Part shown: positions 8,737 through 18,032 of the stretch, piece after piece
Position numbering within the stretch: position 1 is the first letter of the stretch
Layout of the letters: every line of letters begins with the position of its first letter
Assembly: GCA_021325655.1 (NCBI GenBank)
Contig: JAJPGT010000043.1
Span: 124,001-188,000, forward strand
Source: Pseudomonadota bacterium
GTDB taxonomy: Bacteria > Chloroflexota > UBA6077 > JAJPGT01
Direction: 5' to 3'
DNA length: 64,000 bases
Notes under the pieces: model-generated
What the model was told of the DNA's origin: nothing
Seen by the model: the letters and a program-made list of their open reading frames with translations, nothing else
Databases searched by the model: none
Program-made: the position numbers and the translations under genes

Positions 8737-10371
8737 GTGATGAGGCAGCTTCTGGCTACGCCGCCGCGCACGGCGGCCACATGGTCCCCGGGCCAGGCGG
8801 CGCGGGGCGAATTGATCAGCAGCACGATTGAGGTTGGGATCGCGGCGGGGATCACGCTGCTGGCACTGGCGCTGCGGCTGCCCCGCCTGCACGATCTGCC
8901 ACGGTACACCGACGAGGTCAACGAGGTCCTGATCTCTCTGCGCATCTTTCAGGGCAAGGCCCATCCACTCCCGCTCGCCAGCGCCTCGACGTACATTGGC
9001 GCCTTCTGGGACTACGTCGTGGCGGGCGCCTTCGCCGTGTTCGGCCTGAGCCCCGAGCTTCCGCGGCTGCTGGTGATGGCGGCCGGGGTGCTAACAGTGG
9101 GGATGGCGTATCTGCTCGGGCGCGAGCTGGGCGGGCCGCGCGCCGGGGCGCTGGCTGCGCTGCTGCTAGCAGTCTCCAGTGCCCACATCCTGCTCAGCAG
9201 CCACGTCGCCTGGTCCGCTTGCCCCGCGCCGCTGTTCGTTGTCACCGCCGCCTGGGCAGTGCAGCGCGCCGCCAATCGCCACACGCCAGCGTGGCTGCTA
9301 CTCGCCGGGCCGATGGCCGGGCTGGCGCTGCAAGCGCATCCGGCGACGCTTGCGCCGCTGGTGGGATGCGCGCTGCTCCTCCTCGTCGCCGATCGCCGCG
9401 CCCTGCGCACCCCCTGGCCGTACCTGGCGCTACTGCTGGCCGCGGCGAGCTACGGGAATATGATCCTGTACAACCTCCGCACCAGCCTGGGCTCGGTGCG
9501 CAGTGTTGAGAACATCAGCCCGGCAGCGGAGGAGATCACCCGCCCGCGCGGGCTGTCGGCGCTGCCCGAGAACCTGGCCAATCTGGCGGATGGGCTCGCC
9601 CGTGCCACAGCGTCGGTCGTGGATGGCCAGCTCGATGTCTTCGGCATCGCTCGCGCGGCGCTAGTGGCCGCGCTGATCCTGGTTGCGCTGATCTCCCTCG
9701 CCCGCAACGGGCGTCCTCTGCCCCTGCTGGCGCTGGTTAGCTCGCTGGTGCTGATGCCCTGGCTCAATGGTAGCTATACGGACATTCTGGACATGCGCTA
9801 CACCATGCCACTGGTGGCGCTCCTGCTCGCCGGTGTGGCGGCCTGGGTGTCCGATCAGTTTGCCATTCCGGCTGGCCCGCGGCGGCTTCCACGCTGGACC
9901 GCACCTGGGCTGGCGCTGCTGCTCCTGGTGGCCATCCCGCCGGTCGACCTGGTCCGCCTGTACGCCGCGGCGGACCAGGCGGGCTGCACGAACGAGCCGC
10001 AGCGGCAGTGGGTGGCCGAGATCCAACGGCTGCAGCGGCCGGGCGAGCCCCTGGTCCAGGACGAGGCGCTCGTCCGCCCCGGCCCCCGCCTCGCCACCTA
10101 CTATCTCTACAAGACCAGCGGGCGCGAAGCCGACCGCGAGACGATCAGTCGCGAGTTTGTCGCACAGGCCACTCGCGGCGGTCGCTCGTTCCTGACGGTG
10201 CTCGACGATGGCAGCGTCAGCTACTTCTCACAACGGACCGGGCTCGCGGTAGACATGAACGGCGCGACGCCCGCCGAGCGCGGCATCGGACTGTATCGGG
10301 TCACCGCCCAGGGGGCGACCCGGCTGTCGGGAGTGGTACGGCCGGACTGCGACCGCTGGGGACGCGCCTAG
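8737..10371 (+). CDS. GT39/ArnT-like membrane glycosyltransferase
   Basis: Polytopic; YTDEVNEVLISLRIFQGKAHPLPLASASTYIGAFWDYVVAGAFAVFGLSPELPRLLVMAAGVLTVGMAYLLGRELGG; paralogous to the divergent neighbour. Confidence 0.75.
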   Translation: MMRQLLATPPRTAATWSPGQAARGELISSTIEVGIAAGITLLALALRLPRLHDLPRYTDEVNEVLISLRIFQGKAHPLPLASASTYIGAFWDYVVAGAFAVFGLSPELPRLLVMAAGVLTVGMAYLLGRELGGPRAGALAALLLAVSSAHILLSSHVAWSACPAPLFVVTAAWAVQRAANRHTPAWLLLAGPMAGLALQAHPATLAPLVGCALLLLVADRRALRTPWPYLALLLAAASYGNMILYNLRTSLGSVRSVENISPAAEEITRPRGLSALPENLANLADGLARATASVVDGQLDVFGIARAALVAALILVALISLARNGRPLPLLALVSSLVLMPWLNGSYTDILDMRYTMPLVALLLAGVAAWVSDQFAIPAGPRRLPRWTAPGLALLLLVAIPPVDLVRLYAAADQAGCTNEPQRQWVAEIQRLQRPGEPLVQDEALVRPGPRLATYYLYKTSGREADRETISREFVAQATRGGRSFLTVLDDGSVSYFSQRTGLAVDMNGATPAERGIGLYRVTAQGATRLSGVVRPDCDRWGRA

Positions 10372-10505
10372 CCGAACGGCGCGTCTCGGTGGGTGGGCAG
10401 CCCCCCGCAGTCTGCCCCCGGAGCCCTGTCATCACGCGGGCGCTTGCAATCCCGCCGCCCGCGCGCAATGCTGAGCCGGTGTTTCCTGACGACAGGGAGG
10501 ACGAG

Positions 10506-11603
10506 ATGCCAGGATGGAGTGGCTGGGCCTCGTTGGGCGGCCAGATCGACAGCAGCGCGCCCGCGGTGGGGGTGAATGGCGACGGGCGGCTGGAAGTCTT
10601 CGCCACCAGCCCGGGCGCGAGCGGCCCCGAGCTGGCGCACGTCTGGCAGGATCCACACTCGCCGACCGATTGGAGCGGCTGGGCCAGTCTTGGCGCCCCG
10701 CCGGGCCAGTTCATGGGCCAGCCGGCGGTGGGGCGCAACGCCGACGGCCGGCTGGAAGTGTTCGTCCGCGTCGGGCTGATGAGCACCGGCACCGTCTGGC
10801 ACATCTGGCAGGACCCGCACTCGCCCACCGCCTGGAGCGGCTGGGATCCGCTGGACGCGCCGCCGGGCGGCGTCGGCGGGCATTTCCTGCTCGTTGGCAG
10901 CAACGCCGATGGAAGGCTGGAGGTGCTCGCGGTCGCGACCGATGGCTCGCTCTGGCATACCTGGCAGACCGTGCCGAACGGTGGCTGGAGTGGCTGGGGC
11001 ACGCTGGGCGCGCCGGCGGGGGTATCGCTGGGGTGGGCTGCGGTTGGCGCGAACCAGGATGGCCGGCTGGAGGTGTTCGCCAGCGGGTCAGACGGCGCCC
11101 TGTGGCACCTCTGGCAGTTGGCTGGTGGAATGGGTTGGAGCGCCTGGGACTCCCTCGGCGCCCCCGCCAGGGCCAGCCCGGCGACGCCGGTGGTCGGCCG
11201 TGACACGGCCGGGCAGCTCCACGCCTTCGTGGTCGGCAACTTCGCCACGCTCTGGCAGATCGGGCAGACGGCGCCCAACGGCGGCTGGGGAAGCTGGCAG
11301 AGCCTGGGCGGGCCGCCCGGGGTCACGCAGATCAACTCCCCGTCGGTCGGCCGCAATGCCGACGGCCGGCTGGAGGTGTTCACCTTCGCCATCGACGGTG
11401 ACGTCTGGCATCTGTGGCAGGATTCGGCCACACCGAGCGGCTGGTCTGGCTGGGATGATCTGGGCGGCGAGCCGGCCGGCCCGGTGGGCGTTGGCGAGAA
11501 CAGCGATGGCCGGCTGGAGGTGTTCGTCGCCGGGCGCGCACCCTCTGGCCCGCTGCCGCTCTGGCATCGCTGGCAGGTAGCACCGAACAACGGCTGGAGC
11601 TGA
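10506..11603 (+). CDS. PLL-like seven-bladed beta-propeller lectin (tandem-repeat protein)
   Basis: Seven repeats of about 50 aa with consensus GWSGWxSLGxPxG...xxVGxNADGRLEVFxxxxDGxLWHxWQ; no obvious signal peptide. Confidence 0.78.
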   Translation: MPGWSGWASLGGQIDSSAPAVGVNGDGRLEVFATSPGASGPELAHVWQDPHSPTDWSGWASLGAPPGQFMGQPAVGRNADGRLEVFVRVGLMSTGTVWHIWQDPHSPTAWSGWDPLDAPPGGVGGHFLLVGSNADGRLEVLAVATDGSLWHTWQTVPNGGWSGWGTLGAPAGVSLGWAAVGANQDGRLEVFASGSDGALWHLWQLAGGMGWSAWDSLGAPARASPATPVVGRDTAGQLHAFVVGNFATLWQIGQTAPNGGWGSWQSLGGPPGVTQINSPSVGRNADGRLEVFTFAIDGDVWHLWQDSATPSGWSGWDDLGGEPAGPVGVGENSDGRLEVFVAGRAPSGPLPLWHRWQVAPNNGWS

Positions 11604-11674
11604 GGGCGGCGCGGGCCAGCCGACGACAGGAGGGCCGGGGGAATCGGCGCCTCCCGCGCTGCTGGCGGCTCGCC

Positions 11675-12436
11675 TCAGCCGCGCTGCCAGCGCGCCAGGA
11701 CCTGGCGGGCCACGTCAGGGCGGTTGCTCGCCACGCCGTCCACGCCCGCGGCGAACAGACGCTCCAGTACCACGGGGTCGCTCGTCTCCCAGGGCTGAAG
11801 GGCGAGGCCGGCCTCGTGCGCGGCCTGGACGTCCTCCGGAGTGACGAAGCTCCAGTGGGGCAGCAGCGCCTCCGCGCCCGCCGCCTTCGCCAGCGCCGGG
11901 GCGTCCACCGGGCGGCACTCGTACAGCACGCCGCAGTGCAGCCGCGGCTCCAGCTCTCTGGCCAGCCGGAGCGCCGGGTGGTCGAAGGCGATGACGATTG
12001 CGCGCTCGAGCGCCGCGTGCCGTTGCAGCGCCCGCACCACCGCGTCGACCAGGTCCGGCGTTGGACAGGGGCTGCCCTTGATCTCGACCGCCAGCGGCAC
12101 CCGTCCGCGGGACCACTCTAGCGCCTCGTCCAGCGTGGGCACGCGCTCGCCGGCGAACTGCGGCCCGAACCACGACCCGGCGTCGAGCGCGCGGAGCGCG
12201 GCGAGTGGCAGCCGCGCCACCGGACCCTGGCCATCCGTGGTCCGCTCGAGTGTGTCGTCGTGGATGACGACCGGGACGCCGTCGGCGCTGGCGTGGACGT
12301 CGAGCTCCACCACGTCCGCGCCCAGCTCCACCGCCCGCTGGAACGAGGCGAGCGTGTTCTCGGGCGCCTCGGCCATCGCCCCCCGATGGCCGACCACTAC
12401 CGGCCGCCCCAGCTCCTGCCGCCAGCGCTCGATCAT
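11675..12436 (-). CDS. glycerophosphodiester phosphodiesterase
   Basis: VVVGHRGAMAEAPENTLASFQRAVELGADVVELDVHASADGVPVVIHDDTLERTTDG. Confidence 0.92.
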   Translation of the reverse strand: MIERWRQELGRPVVVGHRGAMAEAPENTLASFQRAVELGADVVELDVHASADGVPVVIHDDTLERTTDGQGPVARLPLAALRALDAGSWFGPQFAGERVPTLDEALEWSRGRVPLAVEIKGSPCPTPDLVDAVVRALQRHAALERAIVIAFDHPALRLARELEPRLHCGVLYECRPVDAPALAKAAGAEALLPHWSFVTPEDVQAAHEAGLALQPWETSDPVVLERLFAAGVDGVASNRPDVARQVLARWQRG

Positions 12437-12576
12437 CGCCACCTCCTTCTGCCGTCGCGCTCGTCCCGTCTGCATGGTGGCCAGGCCGGCGGGGCGCTGT
12501 CAATGACGCGCTGCACCGCGATCCGCGCGAAGGATCCGGGCTTGACCACGCGCCGCGGCCGTGCCTAGCATCATGG

Positions 12577-13074
12577 ATGAAGCGCCAAGGCAAGCGACTG
12601 CTGCTCACGCTCTGGCGCGTGCTGCCGCTGCCCGGCTGGCTGCGCCGCCTGTTCCTCCGCGCCACCTGCGCCAATCTGCTGGTCGGCGTCTCGGCGCTGA
12701 TCCTGGATGACCAGGGCCGGCTGCTCCTGCTGGATCACACCTACCGCCGGAGCGTAACCTGGGGGATGCCCGGCGGCTACCTGGGGCGCGGCGAGTCCCT
12801 GGAGGAGGGCCTGCGGCGCGAGGTTCGCGAGGAGACCGGGCTAGAGGTACAGGTCGGGGAGCTGCTGGCGGCGGAGCTGACCAACCACCATGAGCTGGAC
12901 CTGATCTACCATTGCCGGGTGGTCGGCGGGAGGCTCCGCCTCAGCCTGGAGACGCGCGCCGCGGCCTACCGCCCACTGGACGAGCTGGGCGACGTGCTTC
13001 CCAACCAGCGGGCGATGCTGGCGAAGATTCAGGCCTCGGGCCGACTGGCCCAGCTCTCGGGCACGCCGCGGTAA
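12577..13074 (+). CDS. NUDIX hydrolase
   Basis: Nudix box GGYLGRGESLEEGLRREVREETGLEV. Confidence 0.93.
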   Translation: MKRQGKRLLLTLWRVLPLPGWLRRLFLRATCANLLVGVSALILDDQGRLLLLDHTYRRSVTWGMPGGYLGRGESLEEGLRREVREETGLEVQVGELLAAELTNHHELDLIYHCRVVGGRLRLSLETRAAAYRPLDELGDVLPNQRAMLAKIQASGRLAQLSGTPR

Positions 13075-13235
13075 CGCACGGGGCGGCGGCCCCGGCGCTG
13101 CTGCCACCGCTCGGCTGCCTGCTTGCCCGAGGCCCGGCCCTGCCCTCCGGTTTCCAGCACGGACCTCTCCATCCTCAGGGAGAAATCCTCCAGGGAGAAG
13201 CGGGAACAGCAGGAGGCCGCCGAGAACAAGCCAGG

Positions 13236-14381
13236 CTACAGGCGCAGGAGCCGGCGGAGGCGATCGAGCGGGCCGGAGGCGCCGAGCCGGTAGCGGATCA
13301 CCTGGCCGCTGCCGTCCTCGGAGCGATGCCCGGACACCGCGAGGTAGAGCTCGCCATCCGGCCCCAGGGCGACCGCCGTCGGGAAGTTCAGCCCGTCGGC
13401 GAGCACCTCCACCGTCCCATCAGGGGTGCGCCGCAGCAGCCGGCCGGTGTTTGGGACGCGGATGCCGGCGGAGAACTCTACTGCGTAGAGGCTTCCGTCC
13501 GGGCCGGCTGCCACCCCGATGGCTGTTTGGAGCCCGGTCCAGGCGTCGGAGCGCTGCCCATCCAGCGTGAGCCGGGTGATCTTGGCGCTGCCGGGCTTGT
13601 GCGGCGCCGGGCCGAACTCGCAGACGTACAGCGCCCCATCTGGCCCCGGGGCGATCCCGGTCAGGACATGGTTGGAGGCCGGGTACTCCAGCAGGCGGCG
13701 CAGGGTCCCGACCGGGCTGATCTCGGTAACCGTCTCCTGGTTGCCGTCGGTGGCATAGAGCTGCCCCTGGAGCGCGGTGAAGCCAAAGGGAACCCCGCCC
13801 TCGACGTCGGTGTGCTCCGGGTCGAGCCGGCGCGCCAGCGGCGGCTGCTCCAGGTTGTACCGGGTGAGGTCCGCCACCAGCTCGGTCTGGCCATCTGGGG
13901 TCACCCGCAGCACCGCGTTGTCATAGGCCGGATCTCCCACGTCCCGCCCACCCGTGCCCAGCAGCAGGTACAACGTCTGCCCGATGAAGGCTAGGCCGGC
14001 CACGCCGTAGGTGTCGTCACCCCAGTGCACGGACGGCAGGTGGTCCACGACGACGTCGAGATGCCCGCTGCTATCAACCCGCAGCACCCGGGCGGTGCGC
14101 CCGATCCGATAGCTGACGTGTCCCTCGCCCGCGCGGACCCGCTGCGGCCCGTACCTCCCGGCCTCCGCGATGTAGAGCGTTCCGTCCGGCGCAAAGGCCA
14201 GGCCGCGCGGATTGACCAGGCCGGTGGCGATCACCTCGCCGGCCCCCAGCCCACCGCGCGCCACCCGCGGCCAGACGACGAGCCCGATCGCCAGTCCGAC
14301 CGCCAGCGCCGCCACGACCAGCAGCACCGTCCACGTCCATGGATTCGCCAGGCGGCTGGGCACGCGTGTCGACCGAGCCAT
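13236..14381 (-). CDS. ScyD/ScyE-like membrane-anchored beta-propeller protein
   Basis: N-terminal TM, then VIATGLVNPRGLAFAPDGTLYIAEAG...PDGALYVCEFGPAPHKPGSAKITRL...GPDGELYLAVSGH repeats. Confidence 0.7.
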   Translation of the reverse strand: MARSTRVPSRLANPWTWTVLLVVAALAVGLAIGLVVWPRVARGGLGAGEVIATGLVNPRGLAFAPDGTLYIAEAGRYGPQRVRAGEGHVSYRIGRTARVLRVDSSGHLDVVVDHLPSVHWGDDTYGVAGLAFIGQTLYLLLGTGGRDVGDPAYDNAVLRVTPDGQTELVADLTRYNLEQPPLARRLDPEHTDVEGGVPFGFTALQGQLYATDGNQETVTEISPVGTLRRLLEYPASNHVLTGIAPGPDGALYVCEFGPAPHKPGSAKITRLTLDGQRSDAWTGLQTAIGVAAGPDGSLYAVEFSAGIRVPNTGRLLRRTPDGTVEVLADGLNFPTAVALGPDGELYLAVSGHRSEDGSGQVIRYRLGASGPLDRLRRLLRL

Positions 14382-14393
14382 TGGGGCAGCCGC

Positions 14394-15311
14394 TCAGCCT
14401 CCGGAGAGGAGCAGCGCGACCTCGGCGCGGCGTGGCATGGAGGGCTGCGCCCCCGGGCGTGTCGCGGCGAGCGCGCCGCAGGCGTTGCCCATGCGGACCG
14501 CCTCCTCGAAGGGCAGCCTGTCGGCCAGCGCCACCGCCAGGCCGGCCGTGAAAGCGTCACCCGCGCCAACTGTGTCGACCGCCTTCACCTGGAAGCCGAG
14601 CACCGAGCGCGCGCCGGTCCTGTCGATAGCGAGCGCCCCTTTGGCCCCCAGCGTCGCCACGACCGCGCCCACGCCGCGCTCGATGAGCCGCCGCGCTGCC
14701 CGTTCCACCCCGGCCAGATCCTGCACCTCCAGCCCAGCCATCTGGCCGACCTCACGTCGGTTGGCGACCAGGACCGACGTTGCCCGCAGCAGCGCCTCCG
14801 GCACCTCGCGGGCCGGGCCGGCGCTGAAGACGACACGGACGCCCGCCGCGGCGGCGATCTCCGCGGCGCGGAGCAGCGCCGGAATCGGGCTTTCGAGCTG
14901 CAGCAGGACGACCCGGGCCGCGCGGATCGTCTCCGCCGCGGCCTCGACATCCTCTTGGCTCAGCCGTGCATTCGCTCCGGAGGCGACGACGATGGTGTTC
15001 TCGCCCGACTCCTCGACGGTGATGAGGGCGACGCCGGTCGGCTGCTCCGTGTCCATCACCAGGTGTTGGACATCCACGCCCTCCGCCTCGAGCATCTTGC
15101 GCAGCCGAACGCCGAAATCGTCGGCGCCCAGCCGGCCGAGGAACGCCACCTGGGCGCCGAGCCGCGCCGCGGCGACCGCCTGGTTGCTGCCCTTGCCCCC
15201 GGGCGCGGTGAAGAACCCGTACCCCAGCACCGTCTCACCGGCGCTGGGCAGCCGGGGCGTCTGGACAACCAGATCCATGTTGCAGCCGCCAACCACGACG
15301 ACGTCAGCCAT
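14394..15311 (-). CDS. rbsK: ribokinase (PfkB family)
   Basis: VVGGCNMDLVVQTPRLPSAGETVLGYGFFTAPGGKGSNQAVAAARLGAQVAFLGRLGADDFG...DTVGAGDAFTAGLAVALA. Confidence 0.9.
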   Translation of the reverse strand: MADVVVVGGCNMDLVVQTPRLPSAGETVLGYGFFTAPGGKGSNQAVAAARLGAQVAFLGRLGADDFGVRLRKMLEAEGVDVQHLVMDTEQPTGVALITVEESGENTIVVASGANARLSQEDVEAAAETIRAARVVLLQLESPIPALLRAAEIAAAAGVRVVFSAGPAREVPEALLRATSVLVANRREVGQMAGLEVQDLAGVERAARRLIERGVGAVVATLGAKGALAIDRTGARSVLGFQVKAVDTVGAGDAFTAGLAVALADRLPFEEAVRMGNACGALAATRPGAQPSMPRRAEVALLLSGG

Positions 15312-16011
15312 AGCCCATGCCTCCGCTCGGCCGCCCGCTGGCCAGGGTCAGGCCCAGCAGGGGATACAGCTCACTGACATGATCCGCGACGTGATCGGGG
15401 CAGAGCCCAGCGGCGGCGCGCAGCTCCGGGCTCTCGCCGTTCCAGCGCGCCAGGACGGTCGCCACTCCTGCTGCCCTTCCGGCGCCGACGTCGGCCGTCG
15501 AATCGCCAACGAAGATCGCCTCGGCAGGCGTGGCGTCGAGACGGGACAGCGCCAGCAGCAGGCCGCGCGGATCGGGCTTCGGCCGCGGCGCCTCCTCCCC
15601 GCTCACCACCACATCGAGCAGATGGAGGACGCCCAGCGCGCGCAGAGTGATCTCCGTCGCTCGGCGTCCCTTCCCGGTCAGGACGCCGAGCCGAACGCCA
15701 CGCTCCCGCGCAATGCAGAGCAGTTCAGCAATGCCAGGGAACAGCCTCACCCGCTGCGCATGCTCCAGCTCGTAACATTCAAAGAAGCGCTCGACCACGT
15801 CCGGGTGCGGCCCGCCGGCGAACGCGGCCAGAATCGCGACCTCGGTGCCCGCCCCTGGGCCGAACGTCGCGTACACTTCGGCAGGCGCCAGCCGGCGACC
15901 CAGCCGGGTCGCCAGCGCCGTAGCAAAGCAGTCCGCCAGATGCGCGAACGTATCCGCCAGGGTTCCGTCGAGATCGAAGATCGCCGCCCGCGGCGCCACC
16001 CGACCAGCCAT
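15304..16011 (-). CDS. HAD-superfamily phosphatase (phosphoglycolate phosphatase-like)
   Basis: AAIFDLDGTLADTFAHLADCF...LTGKGRRATEITLRALG...FVGDSTADVGAGRAAGVATVLARWN. Confidence 0.88.
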   Translation of the reverse strand: MAGRVAPRAAIFDLDGTLADTFAHLADCFATALATRLGRRLAPAEVYATFGPGAGTEVAILAAFAGGPHPDVVERFFECYELEHAQRVRLFPGIAELLCIARERGVRLGVLTGKGRRATEITLRALGVLHLLDVVVSGEEAPRPKPDPRGLLLALSRLDATPAEAIFVGDSTADVGAGRAAGVATVLARWNGESPELRAAAGLCPDHVADHVSELYPLLGLTLASGRPSGGMGYG

Positions 16012-16080
16012 TGCGGAGCCCACTGTACCACAGCCGCCGGGCCGCGCTGCCGAGATACCCAGCCTGGTACTATTGCAGAA

Positions 16081-17258
16081 TGAACCAGTCACTCGCCCCC
16101 AAGTCCGACTTCCTGGATCTCGAATCCGTGGCGCACCTCGCCGCTGGCGGGGAGACGCCGTTTCTGAAGAGCCACCTGGACGCGATCGCCTGGTTCGCCC
16201 ATCAGAAGAGCCAGGGCATGGCCGGCCGGGAGCGCTTCATCGCCCGCGCCGACGGCACCCGCCAGAAGCTCGCGCGGCTGCTCGGCTGCGAGGCCGACGA
16301 CATCGGCTTCCCGCAGTCCGTCGCCCATGGGGTGAACATGGTGGTTCACTCGCTGCGGCTGCAACCGGGCGATAACGTTGTCATGGAGCGCTGGGAGTTC
16401 CCTTCAGTGTTCTACCCGCTCCTGCGGCTGCGGGAGCGCGGGGTGGAGGTGCGGCTGATCGAGCCGGAGCCAGACGGCTGGCGCGCGCCGCTCGAGCGGG
16501 TCCAGGCGCTGGTCGACGAGCGGACCCGCCTGCTTGCGCTCAGCCACGTGTCGTACTTCACCGGGGAGCGGCACGACCTGGCAGCCTACAGCAAGATCGC
16601 TCACGCTGCCGGTGCGCTGCTGCTGGTGGACGCCACCCACGCCCTGGGCGCCGTCCCGGTGTACGCCCCGTACGCCGATTTCCTGTTCGCCGCCTGCTAC
16701 AAGTGGGTCCTCGGCACCCACGGGGTCGCGGTGGGCTACTGGAACCGGCAGCGCCTGCCCGACTGGCGTCCACGCGAGGTCGGCTGGTCCAACGTCGAAT
16801 GGCAGCTCGCCCAGGAACGCGGGGGACCGTTCACCCAGGCCAGCACCGCGCGGGTGCTGGAGCCGGGCAACCCCGCGTTCATCGCCATCTGCGTGCTGGA
16901 CAACGCGGTGGACTACCTGCAGCGGATCGGGATCGAGCGGATCGAGCAGCACGTCCTGGCGCTCAGCGGCGCGCTGCGGGAGGGGCTGGCGGAGCTTGGC
17001 ATCGAGCTGCTCACCCCCGCCGCGCCCGAGCAGCGGGCCGGCAATGTGGCGTTCGAGGTCGCCGACGACGAGGCCTGGCGGGCGGGCCTCGAGGCCCAGG
17101 GTGTGCTTACGTGGACCAGTGACAGCCGGGTGCGTCTGTCGACGCACCTGTACAACGACCTGGGCGATGTGGAGCGAGGGGTAGCCGCGGTGGCCACGGT
17201 ATTGAAGACGGCCGGGCGCGAGCAGCGCCCACGGGTGGCGGGCCATGGAGCACGCTGA
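16081..17258 (+). CDS. class V aminotransferase / cysteine desulfurase-like PLP enzyme
   Basis: ALSHVSYFTGERHDLAAYSKIAHAAGALLLVDATHALGAVPVYAPYADFLFAACYKWVLGTHGVAVGYW. Confidence 0.85.
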
Positions 17259-17529
17259 GCCACCTCTCCTGCGGCTGTACACGACGACGCGCTGCGGCTA
17301 CTGCGTGCTGCTCAAGCGCTACCTGGACTACCGCTCGATCCCCTACGATGAGGTGGACATCGACCACGACCACGCCGCGGCCGCGCGCCTGGAGCGCTGG
17401 ACCGGCGGCTACCGCATCGTCCCGACGGCGGTGATCGGCGACCGGGTCCTGGTCAACCCCAAAGGCTCCGAGGTCGAGGGGGCGCTACGGGAGGCTGGCA
17501 CCCTTCCCGCCGAGCAGGTCCCGGGCTGA
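17245..17529 (+). CDS. glutaredoxin family protein
   Basis: LRLYTTTRCGYCVLLKRYLDYRSIPYDEVDID...RIVPTAVIGDRVLVNPKGSEV; CGYC motif. Confidence 0.88.
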   Translation: MEHAEPPLLRLYTTTRCGYCVLLKRYLDYRSIPYDEVDIDHDHAAAARLERWTGGYRIVPTAVIGDRVLVNPKGSEVEGALREAGTLPAEQVPG

Positions 17530-17532
17530 GCG

Positions 17533-17982
17533 TCAGGCCTGGGCCTGCTCCAGCGCCGCGATCTTCCCTACCCGGCGCACGTGCCGCTCCTCCCCGCTGA
17601 ACCGGGCGGCCAGGAACGCGCGCAGCAGCTCCAGTGCTAGCTCCTGGCCGATGACGCGGCTCCCCAGACAGAGCACGTTCATGTCATCGTGCTCCACGCC
17701 CTGGTGCGCGGAGTAGGTGTCGTGGCAAACGCCGGCACGGATCCCGTGCAGCTTGTTCGCCGCCACGCAGGCGCCCACTCCACTGCCACAGACCAGCACC
17801 CCGCGGTCAGCCTGCCCACTCTGCACCGCCCGAGCCACGAGCGCGGCGATGTCCGGGTAATCCACCGGATCGGGGCTAAAGGTTCCCACGTCCAGGACCT
17901 CGTGGCCGAGTCGCTCGAGCTCCGGACGGAGCGCTCCCTTGAGCTCGAACCCAGCGTGGTCAGCTCCCAGCACTATGCGCAT
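17533..17982 (-). CDS. rpiB: ribose 5-phosphate isomerase B / RpiB-LacAB family
   Basis: [77 protein letters not shown]. Confidence 0.92.
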   Translation of the reverse strand: MRIVLGADHAGFELKGALRPELERLGHEVLDVGTFSPDPVDYPDIAALVARAVQSGQADRGVLVCGSGVGACVAANKLHGIRAGVCHDTYSAHQGVEHDDMNVLCLGSRVIGQELALELLRAFLAARFSGEERHVRRVGKIAALEQAQA

Positions 17983-18032
17983 CTGGCCCCTCCTGGGCAG
18001 CCACCTCGCGGCGCTGGCTCACTCGGACGCCG

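Noticed and set aside
14212-16083. 623-aa plus-strand ORF
   Set aside because: Antisense to rbsK and the HAD gene, which show clear family motifs; no recognisable domain.
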